DNA of 64,000 bases, taken from positions 4,154,001 to 4,218,000 of the forward strand of contig CANUEZ040000140.1 of the NCBI GenBank assembly GCA_948099385.1, read 5' to 3'. The translations under genes and the position numbers were made by a program. Positions 35,941 to 49,859 of the stretch are shown piece by piece; the stretch's first letter is position 1; the number at the start of each line of letters is the position of its first letter. The notes beneath the pieces were generated by a model that was not told the origin of the DNA, searched no databases, and worked only from the letters and a program-made list of their open reading frames with translations. This DNA comes from Fasciola hepatica (lineage: Eukaryota; Platyhelminthes; Trematoda; Plagiorchiida; Fasciolidae).

Positions 35941-36879
35941 GACTACCACCATTCCAGTTATCAGTGTAATAACAAATGTGAGGTTTTGTTGGAATACAGT
36001 TTGAGATTCCTAACATACAAATGATGCTTTTGATTAGACTGAACGGAAGTTAGGGTACGGATCCATCTGCACGCTGCAAGTCCTGTCCGCTGGAGCTCAG
36101 TCAGTAGACTCGATTCTTTTAAAACAGAAAATGAATGCCAATGACCGACTGACTCTTCTCCTACTTCGCGCCTTCCGGTGGCACTGTAATAAAACTTGCT
36201 GTAAGGGACACTCACTGGCAGTTTATCACTGCTGGTTTTCCAATGTTTAGAAAAAGATGAAGATGAAGTGCTTGAATGTATCCTTTATAAATACTTCTCG
36301 GTCTGGCGGCTAACTGCTATCGAGGTTCCGAATATTTTCTTTGTTAACTTTGCCTGCTTACTCCTCCACATCAAGAATTGCCTTCGAATTATTCCCATCG
36401 TTCGGCTAAGTTTCTTTTCTTTTCGAGATCCGCGCGGGAACACGATTTTGATACTAAGATAATAAGGCTTTCGTTGTCTTAGGGTGGTTCAGTTGTAGTA
36501 CTTTATTCATAAAATTGCTTTGACCTGATATCTTTTCTGTTGTACGCTACTTGTCTACAAAATATTCACCACTTATTCCAAAATCATGATAAAGTACATG
36601 ACCAAGAATAAACCATGGACAATTCTACTATACCAGTGATTGGCTAATGACGAATTATTGTTATCCGTATATTTCCAGCCAAAGGGGGTTTTCCATGAGT
36701 CTGACTTCTGCTACTTGAAAGTAATTTGTGAATAAAGTAACAGAAGGTCACCACATGGCAATTCTAAGAGATCGCATTATTGATGATGCATTTAAAAGTT
36801 GTCTCAATGTATAGTTCGGTTTTTTTTCAACTCAAAATATTGTACAGCTTGACGTAATGTTGTCAACTCGTTTTACTTA

Positions 36880-36894
36880 CCCCCCCCCCCCCCC
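36880..36894. repeat. Poly-C tract, 15 bp
   Basis: A pure run of C on the plus strand. Length errors in sequencing are likely. Confidence 0.95.
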
Positions 36895-38074
36895 TCGGTA
36901 CGCTGATGTTTTGCTGGGCTAAAGGCAGTTACATTTTTGTGACCCTGGTTGTCTAGGTAAAATGATCTGAGAAAAGTTGTATAAAAACTGCAAAACCGTA
37001 GAAGTGGGATGTTTTAACCAAAATAACCACTCTGATTATCCCAGGTGAGTTCGGATAGGTTTAACATCTCATTAATTCAATGCTGGCAGTTTTTGTTTAA
37101 CATACTGCCTATGGTTGTGCCTGCATCGGGGAAAGTAGAATTTACTCTAAATGTTGAATCATGTACTCATTTCGCTTTTAAAATCAGTATTGAAACACGT
37201 TACTGATGGTGACCGAAATGTCCCAATCCTACCAGCGACTTCGACTATGCTGTGTTGTTGAACAGTGAAAATTTTATTATAACATCACACAGTGGGTCGA
37301 TTTTTCTATACACTCTGTTTCGACGTCGGTTCTGACACATCAGTCTACTCATAGCAATAAAACTGACAACAATTTTTACTGTCTTATAGCTCTGCGATTA
37401 CTTCCTAGCTAATAAAGACGTACGGTGTTATGAATGAGAAAAAGTGTTTACAGAGGTACCCTTTTGCATGAGTAATTGGTAGACTGACAAGTAAAACGGA
37501 AGTAGCTAAGTAAATCATGGCAATATTTTCCTCACCTAATTTTGAAGTCGATACATTAAAGTTGCCTCGCTACGGCTATGGATGATCCCTGAGCCTTGCG
37601 TCTTTCTAAGTGAGTTCTTTTACTAAACAGTGTTTACTGAAGCGCCCTTTAATCATTACCGGATAGGCTAAGCTACGTCAGATGAACTGCGATCTAACTC
37701 TTCTTTCACATGTAAATGGAACTAAACATCTCGAATTTTCAGAAATAAATCACCAGGAATCCAGCCATACGAAAGGTGGTAGCTAGTTTACGGAAAAAAA
37801 TAACGTGGTCAACACACAAACAACAGCCTCTATTATCATTCCGTCTTGTACCTTTCAGGGGGAAATTTAATTATCGAATGCAGTTGGTTGTTATCTTGTT
37901 TTATTGTTTCACTCTGTAAGTTAACAGTCTCACAAGTCAGTCAAACAAAGGATCGGAATGATTTGTGTCTATATGAAAGGAAAAAATGAGCTGCAAAATG
38001 GTGCCATTCACCGGGGAGCTTGCAAAGTTTTCTGTGACTTTCTCACTTTTGACCCTTTACTGCTTAGTTGCCTG

Positions 38075-38098
38075 TATATATATATATATATATATATG
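38075..38098. repeat. (TA)n microsatellite, about 24 bp
   Basis: A short run of alternating T and A. It is much shorter than the tract at 553-670. Confidence 0.95.
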
Positions 38099-41000
38099 CA
38101 GAAGAGAAACCGTCTAAAATCAGAACATGCCAAAGTATGTAAACAGAAACCAAGCAGGTCAAGTTTCCGGGGGTTTTTGAGATCCATGGAAACTATTTTA
38201 AGGATATTCTTTGCGAACTTTAGGAGGGTTTGTGCGACTGAAACAAACATGATTGATAATTATCACAAGGCTTCGCAAAGCCTGAAAATATTTTTTCGAG
38301 CAGACCTGGGAGGATAACGGAAAAGCAGTTAAGTCAAAATGATGAAAGAAATTAAGGATAAAAGCACGGAAATTCCGCGATTTGGTCCACCTGGAAGCAC
38401 ACTCCACGTAGATTTCTAAGTCAGACAGTGCAGACTGTGGAAAGCTTGCTGTGCATTTTATAAGGCCCAATTAGTGAAACAGGTGTGATCTGGAAATGAG
38501 GGTAGAGTTAATGTCGGATTTCCGGAATCGGATGAGAGAAATGAGAAATGGAGACATGCACGTAAAGCGAATGAAGTTGTTGAGATGTAGTTCAGAATGA
38601 AACGTAATGTTTATAATTTACCGAAAGTTCTCATAGTAAAAAGCAAAGTATGGTTGGTTGTTGATAGACTGACGGAGCGTCACTTCTTGGGCGCGAAACA
38701 CCGGTCGCGCAGGTGATGAAGTGCACAAGTTGCCGAAACGAGGGGTGAACAATCCGGGGGGAGAAAAGTTACCCCTTTAGTAATACAATGTCAATCTATT
38801 GAGGGATTAGAGAAACGGTTATCAGTTTCTTTGTGATAGGCGGGTTAGAAAGTGAGACAGCGAAAAGGCTCCTACAAAGGAATCAGAAGACGACAGGAAA
38901 CAAAAGCCAAAGCAGGCCATTAGTCTAGGAATATACAACGGATGGTTTTCTGACAAAACTTCCAGCTACCAGAAGGGAAGTGGCAAACTGAAGCTACCGC
39001 TAAAAGACTGCTCTTATGTTGTTTGTAGCAAAATTTTATGCTGGTCATCGGGAAAAACACAATCTGAAAGCCGTCCGCTAAGAGGAGTGTGGCCAGTCAA
39101 CGCAAAAGGAAGGGATAGTGATGCCGTCCATGTTTTTTATCCAGGTTAGTGAACTTGTATTAAATATAAAAGAGTGAAAAATAAACATTTTAGAAAGCAG
39201 CATCTGGTTCCAGACTCAAAGTAACCAGAAGAATTCTTCAGCAGAACATGGCTACATTCTCGAGGGAACAGAATGGTTATGGAGTGATTGGGTACCCCTG
39301 AACTGACTAATAAAAGCAGCTTCCAGACGCTCGGCATTTATGTTGCAGTTTTGTGACCAAACTGGTTTTCCTTATAGGAGCTTGATTCCGTACCAAAACG
39401 TTTGCCATCTTCAGTACATAAGAACCAATGAGTGACTGTCTCGATCAATCACTTATCACTTGTTTGACCGTAATAGAATGACTTTTCTTAGTAGACTGGT
39501 TGCCTACATTGAAGGTATGTTTCTTTTATCTCATCAAAGATTTTATCAACAGAAAAGCCATTGTGCCTTTTAAAAGAAATACTGTCTCCGTAGAACCTCA
39601 GAAGTCAACCACAACGCTCAATGCCTCCGGAAACGAGTTTATGACAGGAAAACTAGTCATTCAAATAATAAAGGGAATATTTTAAAAGGGGACGGTAATG
39701 CCGAGCGAGAATTTGTAACTGCTTACATGTATTTGTCTTGGTCCTGACGACTTGACAACGGGCCGAAAGTGAATAAAATATGAATTTTATCATGGTTGGA
39801 GAATGAACACTCGGTGAAATTAGAACTTTCAGTTGAAGGGGAAAAAATTTAAAAAACTTTTTTCTGAAAGAGCAATCCAACTAATACGTATGAGACAACG
39901 GCTAGAAACCCAGAGGTAAGTGAGAGGTACATAAAGTATAAATCAAACCCCGGACGGCAAAGCATACACAGTAAGACAGTGATGCAACCAGACTGAATAT
40001 GAAAGCCTCAGAAAGCAGATCGGTGTTCGGCTTTGAGCAAGAGGTCGTGTTGCACACATTAGTGCTCATGTTATTTCGCAAATTCAAAGTTGAAGTATGG
40101 TTGCTGATAAATACGCAGTCAACAACGTTAACAGAGAAAATGAATGCAATTTCAGACCTTTGAGATCAGTCAGAATTCAAGAGAGTTACCAAGCCATCAC
40201 ATATCCTTTATCTGCTTTGCTTTATATCTTGGTACGAGCACTCGAAGTCTTCACAGTGAACAAGCTGATCTTTCATACTTTCAATAGAAAATGTTTCTCG
40301 CATCAAAAACCACACCGGTTTTTGTGAGAATCCTACACTCTGGAACATTGGTGAGAAAAGGTGTCTTTTATAGAAGGGACCACATCATGGCACGGAAAAA
40401 TACGGGAACACTCCCTCTTTGTTAGGGTGCAACTGAAACCGGTTGCATTCTGTGGTCCAGTTATTGAGAAAAAATCGTTGTTCATATTGTTTTCCCTGTA
40501 CAATCTTAGCACGTTTGAATGAACAGTTGTTATGCAAATATAAATGTGGTTGTTCTTCCAGTCTTTTATTTGGAGAGGAGCTGTTGGCCACCTATTGATA
40601 GGCTGTTTTTGGTATTCGTTTATAAGGCGTTTATCGTTGACTGGAATGCTCACTTCTTGAAGCTTATATCTGTAAGCTTTCGAGAAGCGGTTTTGTGACC
40701 TAAGATAACATGACAAAAAACTCCAGTACATAATACGTCAGTGACCCTAGGGTAAATAACTATTCTTCCCAAATGTGACTGAGCCTGATCAACAGAAACG
40801 GGATATTTACTCGATTAGTAAAACAATTTCACTCAAAGAAAAAAACAAGTGAAGTTGTCAAACTTCAAGCCCTTTTTTCAAGGATAACCCATGATGAAGT
40901 TGAGCTGCTATCAACGCGGCAAAGTATTTCTTTCAAAGCCAGTGATCTCAGTAATACAAAGAACTGGGGATTTATATTTCCTGTCCAATAAACTATGGTG

Positions 41001-42039
41001 CAGCTACGGATTCACTTCCAGTTTTGTACCAGTATGGTTTTTGGCTGCGTATACCAACTGAGTATTTTCGGAATACAATCAGCACTGCTCGCTGCATAAC
41101 AATTGAATGAACCGCATCTTCCGACTATTCTATCTTTTTCTATGTTTAGGCAGAAAATGCTCAGGACCAAGCATTTAGGTGTGTTCAAAGTGATTATTTG
41201 ACTATTCGGGGACGTTATTGATAGTAGCAAACCCAGGCCATCTACGTATACGGAAAATGTTGACGGGATCGAGAGATAGTTACGTATGAGTACGCAGCTC
41301 TGGAACGTCAAATCTAAGTGACGAAGCGGTTAGTTGGCCAGTCAGAAATCTTTGTTATTTTGATTCATCCAACAAGGCAAGAAACCGGTAAACCTATTTT
41401 CGATTCAGTCTCATTTCGGGAACGATTTTGAAAGTCCCTGGGCGACTACATAATTAGGAAATAATAATTTGTGTTGTAAAGTGGAATAGCCTCTATTTTG
41501 GAAGGATGATGGTTCGGTCTTTGCAGAATAAGCATACTCACTCTGTCTTCTCGAACATTGTAAACCATCATGTCAAGATTTTAATACCTTACACAAAAAT
41601 GTCCTGTTTTTTATTTGCTTTCCAAGAGTATCACGTTTCTCGGTCCGCTCAATTCGGAAAACTTGATCGTATAATCAACAACTGGCAACCAACACGGGTA
41701 TGTGATTTCATTTGCCTGTATCTTGTTGAATGTGACAGATGACTTTGTGCTACATTGTTACTCACATTACTTTTTTGTGATAAATGTTGGGACTAATATA
41801 TCAACGTAAAAAAACTTAATCTAATCTTTTATCGGTTCACGTTTTCCTTTCGTCACAAACCATATTTCAGATTATTCCACAACAAACTCACCTTTCATCC
41901 AGTTCAATATCAGAACAAACTTAAACGTCCATATAGCTTGCATTTTTCCAACCGGCTGGAGCATGAAAGTGAAATAATAGTGTTTTCATGTGAAAGATTA
42001 TTTATTTGAAGGACAAATGTTTCACGCTACAATTAACAT

Positions 42040-42210
42040 CAAGTAGGGTAGTCCAGAGGTAACCGTTGTACTGAGAAGGCTTCTGGCAGCCATATTCGTG
42101 TTCGATGCACGTAAGTGTAGAATCCTGTTGAGCCTTTGTGCTCAAGCAGTTTTCTGTGATTGAAGATCGAACACAAGCGACCCCCGGTGGAGGAACACTA
42201 ACCATTGGAA
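42040..42210 (+). other. tRNA-like promoter boxes, possible SINE-like unit
   Basis: On the plus strand TAGTCCAGAGG (42049-42059) fits box A, and GTGTTCGATGC (42098-42108) is an imperfect box B about 40 bases later. On the minus strand GTGTTCGATC (42165-42174) is another imperfect box B, with a poor box A near 42205. The two units would face each other. No full tRNA fold can be made, and the sequence does not match the SINE at 1.5 and 26.6 kb. It may be a second SINE family or coincidence. Confidence 0.25.
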
Positions 42211-45200
42211 AATACTTAAGGCTCTCAATTTCACGTGGTTTTCAATGAAGAGGTCATCCATCGATTGGTCGATCGTTGTGCGACAAACGGTTACTCTCGA
42301 AGAGTCAGTAGTATTATGACGCTGTATCCTGCATTCTTTCTGTCCCACAGACGGTTGAGCGCCGGCCCGGATAAGCCGGTGCTCAGGAAGCGGACTGATA
42401 ACAGTTCACCCCTGGTTTTATTTTAGTCGAACGCTTCGCAGATGTGCATTGTGAACACGTTATAGAGAAGATGAAGCACCTGGAAGGTGCAGTCATGCAT
42501 TTGAGTTGAACTGTACCACAGTATCGTGAATCGGTTGGTTAAAAAAGTATGTTTCAGCTCAGCTCCGAAAACCGGTGATTTATTTACGGAGACTAAAGAC
42601 AAAGTAACCAAAAGCATCGGAAGGGAAGATCCTCAGATAGAAGGCATTCGCACATGAACATTTATTTTTCCATTAAAAAACCATAACATACCTATCTTCT
42701 CTGCTGCTGTGGATACATTTAACTGACTCAAACTAAGAAATCACTCTTCAGAAAGATAAGTTTTGTTCTATCTGCATAGATGGGATTGTACGGGGGTAAG
42801 ATGAGGTGTATACAATGCCGGTACTTGAAAAACGGTTCATAAAACCACAAGAGAATTTCAATTTACTTTCTATAGGGATAAAGTCTATATCAAAAAGATG
42901 CTCCCAAATGAAGGAAGTTCACATTTTTCATTTTTTTTTCATTTCAATCAAGGACTTTCAAATCCATAAGTGGTAAAAAGTAAATCAGCGCAAAGTGCGT
43001 GAAAATGGACAAATTCTTCTTTGTAGTAAATGATTTGTAGCTTTCGGCAAACCAAAAAGAAGCGAATTTAAAAAATGATTTCCTGTTTTAACCATCATTA
43101 TCTGTTATAAAAGAGAACCGAAGTTTCAATGCCAGAGCTGTTAACCAAACAGTATTTGCTCTTGTTCATAAAAATGGCTCCAGTTTTTTTTGTTTGATTG
43201 AACCTCAGTTTGTTCAACACGAAATTCGTTTGTTTACTGATGGGTAGAAGTTACCTACGGGGAATATTCAGCTTGAATTATTTCCGCCTCAGAAGCAGGT
43301 TGCTATGCACACTCCTATTGGCACTTTTAGGTGTTTCCGATATTTTACTGGTGAAATAACACAGAAAATTGCCTGGTTGTGTATTCTTTTTTTGCCCTGT
43401 AGGCAAAAAGGAGAAAATGCAATGTATAATGACCAGCTATAATGCATGTTCCTTTTTTGCTTGAGACAGTCTAATATTACAAAAGCAAGAAGAGATAGCA
43501 TTCGATATTATGAATGTCATCTTTATCTATAGATGAATGTTTACAATTTAACTACTACAATGATAACTGTGTGCAGCGTGTTTCAAATCACGCAAACATT
43601 GGTTTGTGTAGAAAACAGATTATCTGTCCTATCTGTGTAGAAATGTGCGAGATTACCTGTACGACAAACAGTAATCATTTTAATTTTCAAAATGACAGAA
43701 AACTTGTAGCTTGTCTAGATTTTGACGATCTCACACGATTCAAATAAATCCAATCGGCTTGTTTATTTTTAACTCGTGCTCAACCTTCTGTCAGGAAACG
43801 TTCTGTCGTTTTCTACGCAATGCCGTTCACTGCTCCTGTTTCCAATTTGGACCTTTGACGAGTTAGCTTCGGGTTTCGGCTACGAACTCGATGTTTCCTG
43901 ATTGTATTTTTGAAAATAATTTTATCGAAAAGTTTAACTACATTGATGTAATGCTATGGTACAGCCTGGCACATAAGACAAAATATAGTTTTACACACTA
44001 AACTATTTGATAAATGGCCAATGTTCGCTGTTTTATTACCTGTTTTTTTATTTTTAGAAGCAAGTTACTTATCCAATATGCCGAGGTTCCTGTGATAAAG
44101 GTGTAGATTTAAACCGTTTTAAGTCGAAAACTGAACCGTATTTATTTCGAGTGAAACTCCATCTGTCAAACGTGATTCACCCTGAAAACTGGAAGTATAA
44201 AGCGTGGAGCGAATTCACCAGTCACAAGTATCCTTCACAATTTTCATCCTTGCCGAAAAATGGCCGCGGGTTTTCGCCATCATCAATTTTAGTTTCAAAT
44301 TTCAATTTTCGAGAATTGTAATTGGAGGCCGCTTCAAAAAAATTAGAATCTGTCCAGCCTTATGCGTTCTACAGTTTTTATTTTAACTTATATTTAAAAA
44401 ATCCAGAGATATGGGGTATTTTTCGTACCATCATTTTCTTGCTAAATGGCACGTACAATGGCTTGGTTACTCAAAAAAGAGGTTAGGAATAATCCATTTA
44501 ACCTAATTTCATATTTGTTCCCGTTTTTATTTATAAAAGCAAACTACGTGACCATTTATTTACTTTTTCAATAAAACACGTAATACGGGTTGTGTTTTAT
44601 TAACGCTAAGATATGATACTCCTCGATTATTTGGCTGCTAAGGTCTTTGTCTGATTCTCATAATAAAGAGTAGTCAGTTACCTGAATGGGAGAATAGCTT
44701 TAGTTTATTTTTTTATAAAACACCCGCGAGGCAGAGTTATGGAAGAAAGCACTGTAACTTTCCTTTTTGTTCTAGACGAATTTCAGCAGTACTCCGGCAG
44801 CAGTTGGCAGTTTGGATAATTAGGCGGCACTCCCACATGATTCTCGTGGCAATGTATTTGATCGTCATATATAAGGACCACGTGACGGACAAAGCTTGAT
44901 GAATGCAGATAGAATGAAGTCATTTTAGTTCAATCCTTACAAACCAGTGCTCACTAGGACCACTTAAACTTAGTCTGGTATGGACTCTGGCTAGCTTTGA
45001 ATGAGCAGGTTGAACAGGGTTTTTCCTCCCTCACGTGTGACTGGGAAAAACACCTCAGAAATACCCAACTCATCATTCTTCAGAAGTATTGCCTGTAATC
45101 CGCGACACGCAAGTAGTTTACGGAAAATGGTGTTTGAATTTTATCTACGTAAGATTTTCACCGTGGTTCTAAACCGTAGATCGTATTCAAAACAATATTC

Positions 45201-48040
45201 GTTAGTATATGTCAAGGTAAGCCATTTTCAAGGGTAAATATTGGGTCTATGTTATGTGTAATCTGAATCAGATTTCTTTTCGATCGAACACACTCTGAAG
45301 AGACGATCGGCTCTGCACAACCCGCGACAATAATCGCCGTTGTGTCCACCTGTAGCATACTGCTTTCAGTGAAGTTCAAAGACTAGATTATCGTTTTAGA
45401 GTTGTTCTTTTTCAGTTAGGCTATTCGCATTTGGAAAAATTACTGAGTAATTATGTTTTCATAAGAAATGATGATTAGCCTTTTGAGGTTTGATATTCTT
45501 GCTTTGAATGTGTATCTGTAAATAGTAGCTAATATTAGTAAACAGGATGCTATCTCTCATTAGATACACATCCTTCACAGCCTTTATAGCAATCAAAACC
45601 AAAAATGTTGTTTCTGCAGCGTGTTTTCTAAAATCTTTCTTCTTGATGGGTCGCACTCAAGGTGTCTACAATCTCACTACGGTTACTTTAAAAGGAAGCA
45701 ATTCATATTTGTGGTTAGACTTGGCTGTTTCATTGGTTGAGTCCGCAACAACCTACCGACAAAACCGCGGCACTGTAGTAACCTTGCGCCTGCATCTTAA
45801 CTTTAATTTTTTTATTAGCTTCCATTTGACATGTAATAATATTATAATATTCCAGGAAGTGGGGCGCGAACTATATCAGGTTGTCATTTGAGGAATGACC
45901 TGCGGGGATGCAGGACTTGAACAAGGGACCGGGAAGTTTGCAAAATCACCTTGGTAACCGTTTATTGCCATACTGTTTCAAAAGCAGTAGTTTCCGCAAA
46001 ATATTCCTGCCGTAACTGTTATAAAACCAATAGGAATTTTCTCCCAGTTCCGGCTGGAGTAAAGACCGTGAGTTCTTTATTTTATCAAACAGTCTACTTC
46101 AGACTTAGGTAGTCAGATCGGACGGGATAGAGAACCCAACGGCAAAAAAGCTGTCTACCATTGAAGGTAACTACGGCACCGTGGTCTGTCACAGCTCGTA
46201 TTCCCGGTTGAATTACGTTCAAGCTTTACTGTTTTCTTTGTATCCATTTGCCTGCTTTACTAACCGAAAAGATGAAGACTGTTCTGAAGACAGCCAAATA
46301 TATACAGTGTTTGAAAGGGGAATGGAAAGGTGCGCAATTGGCTGCGGACTGCTTTCCACTCTGAATTTTATTATTTTCAGTAATGGCCATTAACCGTGGC
46401 AACTGTTGTCCGGTACATGATTTTCAGTTTTCGGTATTACTGATTGCAGCATCTGAAGTTGCCACGTATTTGTGGCGTTTATTCATTTAGGTTTCCACGG
46501 CATATTATCCTCATGGTGACTTTGTTCTTTGTTGGGATTGTTTATGTTTGGCACTGAAGAAATATTTTTCAAAAATAATGCAAGCTTGGTCACAAATACT
46601 CTGAGCAAAACTGTTGTATCAGTAACAAAAACTGACAATGTACTCACTGATCATTTCCATTTGTCTCGACGAAACAATGGTAAATATGCTTCAAAGTAAA
46701 TCAGGGTGACCGCAAACTCTGCATCATAGAACGTGGCGTCAAATTACCAACATTTCACCGTCATTTTTGAGGTTGTCATTATTTTGAACTAACGATGTTT
46801 TTTGCTGATGAACATACGATAACCAACCAAATATGACATTTTTGTTCTATATCCCCAAGGGCTGCAATGTTGGCCCCGATCACACCGAACTCTCTCTTTA
46901 TCAAAAATCACTCCGGCAAACTGAAAGTAACTGGTATCAATTTAGAAAATTCCCTGTCCAGATGTTAATTTTCTTTTTCCATTTGCTTCAAAAACTGTTT
47001 TTGTAACTAAGATAAACCAGTGACAAGTTGAATCCAAGTAGAAAGTATCATGAGGACGGAGAAAACCGTTGGAATGAGCCATCCGAGTTTGCAACCATTG
47101 ACATTTTGGAGAATTTGTTTCAACATCCGTAGAAATATTCGCCTTGGTAGGCGATTTATTTGTCACTGCTGTTGAAACAGAAATAGTGTTGGCATTTAAA
47201 TTTGACGTAATATGCCATTGATATTTTCACGGGCCTATAGGTTTCAGCTATTTTGACCTCCACGTTCACCGGATTCCAGGATTATATAATTGGATGCAAA
47301 GGGATTTATTTTCATTTGTGATTCATAAAGTGTTTACTGAATATTTCAGAGATTGGGTGTCATGTTCTGAATAAAACCACGTAATATAATGAATATAGTT
47401 CCGATATTTGTAGATAAATATTATGGCGTAACTAAATGAGATATTTTCCAAATTAAAGTGAATAATATTATTCAAAATAGGACGCAGGGATAACTGATAA
47501 AAAATAACCGAATGCCTCCCGAGTCTATTATCAGTTGAAACTTTCACACAGCTAGGTCCATTTTCCATCAATTTGAAAATCCCACGTGGCTACTGCATCC
47601 AGTTTGTGATCATAGTATATATCCCTGAGCAAAAAAAGTAAATAAGTGTTCGAGCGAACGCCGATGACAAGTGTGCTGATCGAGAACGTTTTTATCGGCC
47701 TTGTTTGGTCGTTATCCTGGAATGCAAATTATTCGCACCGAACCGATGAGCAAAATGTGACGCGGTTAAATCCGAAAGCAACACCATTGCCGTACATTCA
47801 GCGAACACGGGGTGTATCATATAGATTTCCTTATCTACGCAATTGGAGCGTAACGAGTTAATCTTTTCCTGAAATGTTCAGTCCACCATTCCAAATGTTG
47901 ACCAGCTTTAAAAAAAATGTTTAAATCAAAAATTTCGAACAAACAGTAAATGCTACCTTCACTTTCCTTCTTATTTTTGGCACAACAGTGTACGACAATT
48001 CTAAAAGGGTTATCGGCCAAAGAAAGGCTACCAAATGGAG
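42211..48040. other. Unassigned sequence
   Basis: No supported gene or element in 5.8 kb. The longest frame is 114 codons on the plus strand (45547-45891). A 77-codon frame at 43514-43747 has a C-x2-C-x3-C pattern but no clear family. Confidence 0.35.
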
Positions 48041-48047
48041 AAGTGAC

Positions 48048-48118
48048 TGGCGGTGGCAGGAATCGAACCCGGAGAGCTATTTATCAAAGTTCACCATGAT
48101 AACCGTTTGACCCCCGCC
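48048..48118 (-). other. tRNA-like sequence (tRNA-Glu-type pseudogene or SINE head)
   Basis: The minus strand starts GGCGGGG and ends CCACCGCC plus A, which pair as a 7-bp acceptor stem with one mismatch. Box B is perfect (GGGTTCGATTCC). The box-A region GGTCAAACGGTTA resembles that of tRNA-Glu (GGTC-A-CGGTTA). The anticodon arm cannot be folded with a 7-base loop and the T stem has a mismatch, so it is not a working tRNA gene. It lies about 27 bases beyond the point where the neighbouring RTE copy breaks off. Confidence 0.5.
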
Positions 48119-48144
48119 GGTAACATGCATTGGTCCGGCAGCCG

Positions 48145-49010
48145 CATTTAAAAATAAGGACATGCCGAAAACATCCTAAAGGTAGCTACACCGTAGTCTT
48201 TGCCATTCAGGAGAGCTTGCAACTTACCTGGATCTTCGGTCAACAGTACAGTACCTTCCAGGTGCTCCAAGCCATAGAGTTTACTAACCGAGCAGAGACA
48301 AAATCCACTATTCTCACACGAGGATAAGACCGTCACAAGGATCAGTTCAAATGAGAATTAGAAAGGATGGACACAAGAGAGGAGTCCGGACGAACATCAG
48401 TTTCCGTGGTGAACTCGGGTGAAAGATCGCAATGAACGCAATTCCGACTCGGCTGCTTGTATACAGACATCCGGAAGGTGAAATACGCATCTCTCACACA
48501 ACTTTCAGTGTGAGGCAGCACCAGAGAACAGTGGGGTCGACTGAGTTGAACACTCCTTTCAGATCAAGAAAGATAGAGATTGCAGGCTTATGGAAGATGT
48601 GATTTTGCTCAAAGATCTGCTACAGTGTAATGATGTGTTCAGTGCAACCCCTGCCGGGTCTGAAACCGGCTTGGTTCTCAAGCGTTTACCTTTGACGGTC
48701 TTGGAGAACAATCCCAGCAAACAGTTTGAAAGAGATACTTACCAAGCTATTTCCTCTATCTCTTCGATAAGAGGATCCCTCATCTTTCTTGTAAACTGGC
48801 ACAAACACCATTCACACCATTCCTTAGGACCTGCTCACAATCATAAATTACTCGGAAGAGTTTTAACTTTGAAACCAAAGCTTCATCTTCATCCTTGTAA
48901 GGGAAGGGTCCATCCTATCCAATTCAGCAGCTTTGCACGTTTTCAAATAACCTATCTTCCGCATAATTTCAAAATCTGATGGAAGATTGTTATCTACGTG
49001 CATCATTTCT
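48145..49010 (-). pseudogene. RTE-type reverse transcriptase, decayed and 3' truncated
   Basis: The minus strand reads AAELDRMDPSL near 48920 (for AAGPDGLPPxLF), PVYKKDEGSSYRRDRG near 48790 (for PxFKKGxxxxCxNHRG), AGFRPGRGCTEHI near 48650, AISIFLDLKGVFNSVD near 48560 with the first catalytic Asp kept, FTTETDVRPDSS near 48400 (for FTTxSGVRQGCP), and VLLTEDPGKLQALL near 48220. The YADD box itself is lost (LEHLEGT at its place). Stops and frame changes separate these pieces. After ACPYF the similarity stops at about 48148. The large plus-strand frame at 48590-48979 is antisense to this and not a gene. Confidence 0.72.
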
Positions 49011-49859
49011 CTGGCAGGCACATTTGAAAGGTTCACTGTTGAAATAGACCAAATAAACTACCTCTTAAAGTGGTGCTCCCAACAGCCTGATAGAAGTCCC
49101 AGAAAGCGACTCAGTGAGCCTTCGGATTCCTCGATTAGCTCGATTACACCTGGTTTCTACGGTACGGTACTCCTAATCAAACGGTAAAAGTTGTTAATAT
49201 TGTCACTAGGCACAGCTTTCTCCACTTTTCTACGTTTCGCAATCCAGCACCGCTTACCGTCATTTCTCAGAATCCTTTTCAGTTTTTGTCACAGGGATGT
49301 ACATAGATCGCTGAATATGACTTCATGAGGGGCAAGATTGTGAGTATATAACAGTGCAACTAGTGTCAAAGTTATCCATAGTGATACCCACTTGAACCGG
49401 AGTCTTGTGTAGTATTGGAATGGCCTACAAGGCTTTCCTGACCTGTTGCTAGCTTTCTTCCGGGTCCTGTACATCCAGCTGCTTTGATAACCATTTAAAC
49501 AGGTCTGCCTGAAAAGCTGATCGCCGGTTATTGCCTGGAAGCAACTGCTTGGAATGGGTGGAGTTTACTTTGGTGCGACCATAGACGAGAGGTAAACGGA
49601 AGCTAGCATGTACCAAGGTAAGATTTGAGTCCACAGGAGAAGACCGCAATGAACTTGATCCAGGCCAGGGGTGATCATTCATAATCTAGTCATACTGAGT
49701 CCAACGTAAAGACGTAGAGGGACTCCATGTCAGTCTGAGCTGATTCTTACGGCGGAATTTCATACTCCCCAAGAACAATCTGTGGTCAGAGCAAGGCCAT
49801 TGGAGACTACAGCCGTTGTCAGTGCAATCGGCTGGGATAGTAAAAAGGCCTCCAATGTG

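Larger units (their letters stand above)
35941..42040. other. Unassigned sequence with simple repeats and one 132-codon frame
   Basis: The longest frame is 132 codons on the minus strand (40333-40731); it has no recognised domain and a second frame of 68 codons overlaps it. The plus strand at about 38490-39120 is unusually rich in purines. No element could be identified. Confidence 0.35.

Noticed and set aside
37200..37230. GATGGTGACCGAAATGTCCC as a second LTR primer-binding site
   Set aside because: The match to the site at 29360 covers only about ten bases, and no LTR-like block ending in CA precedes it.
40333..40731. 132-codon minus-strand frame as a host exon
   Set aside because: No domain, no supporting splice context, and frames of this length are expected by chance in 64 kb.
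43514..43747. 77-codon frame with C-x2-C-x3-C, faintly like an anoctamin or zinc-binding segment
   Set aside because: Only a few cysteines match, no neighbouring exon of such a gene was found, and the following residues do not fit.
48590..48979. 129-codon plus-strand frame
   Set aside because: It is antisense to the RTE reverse transcriptase; the minus strand carries the recognised motifs.
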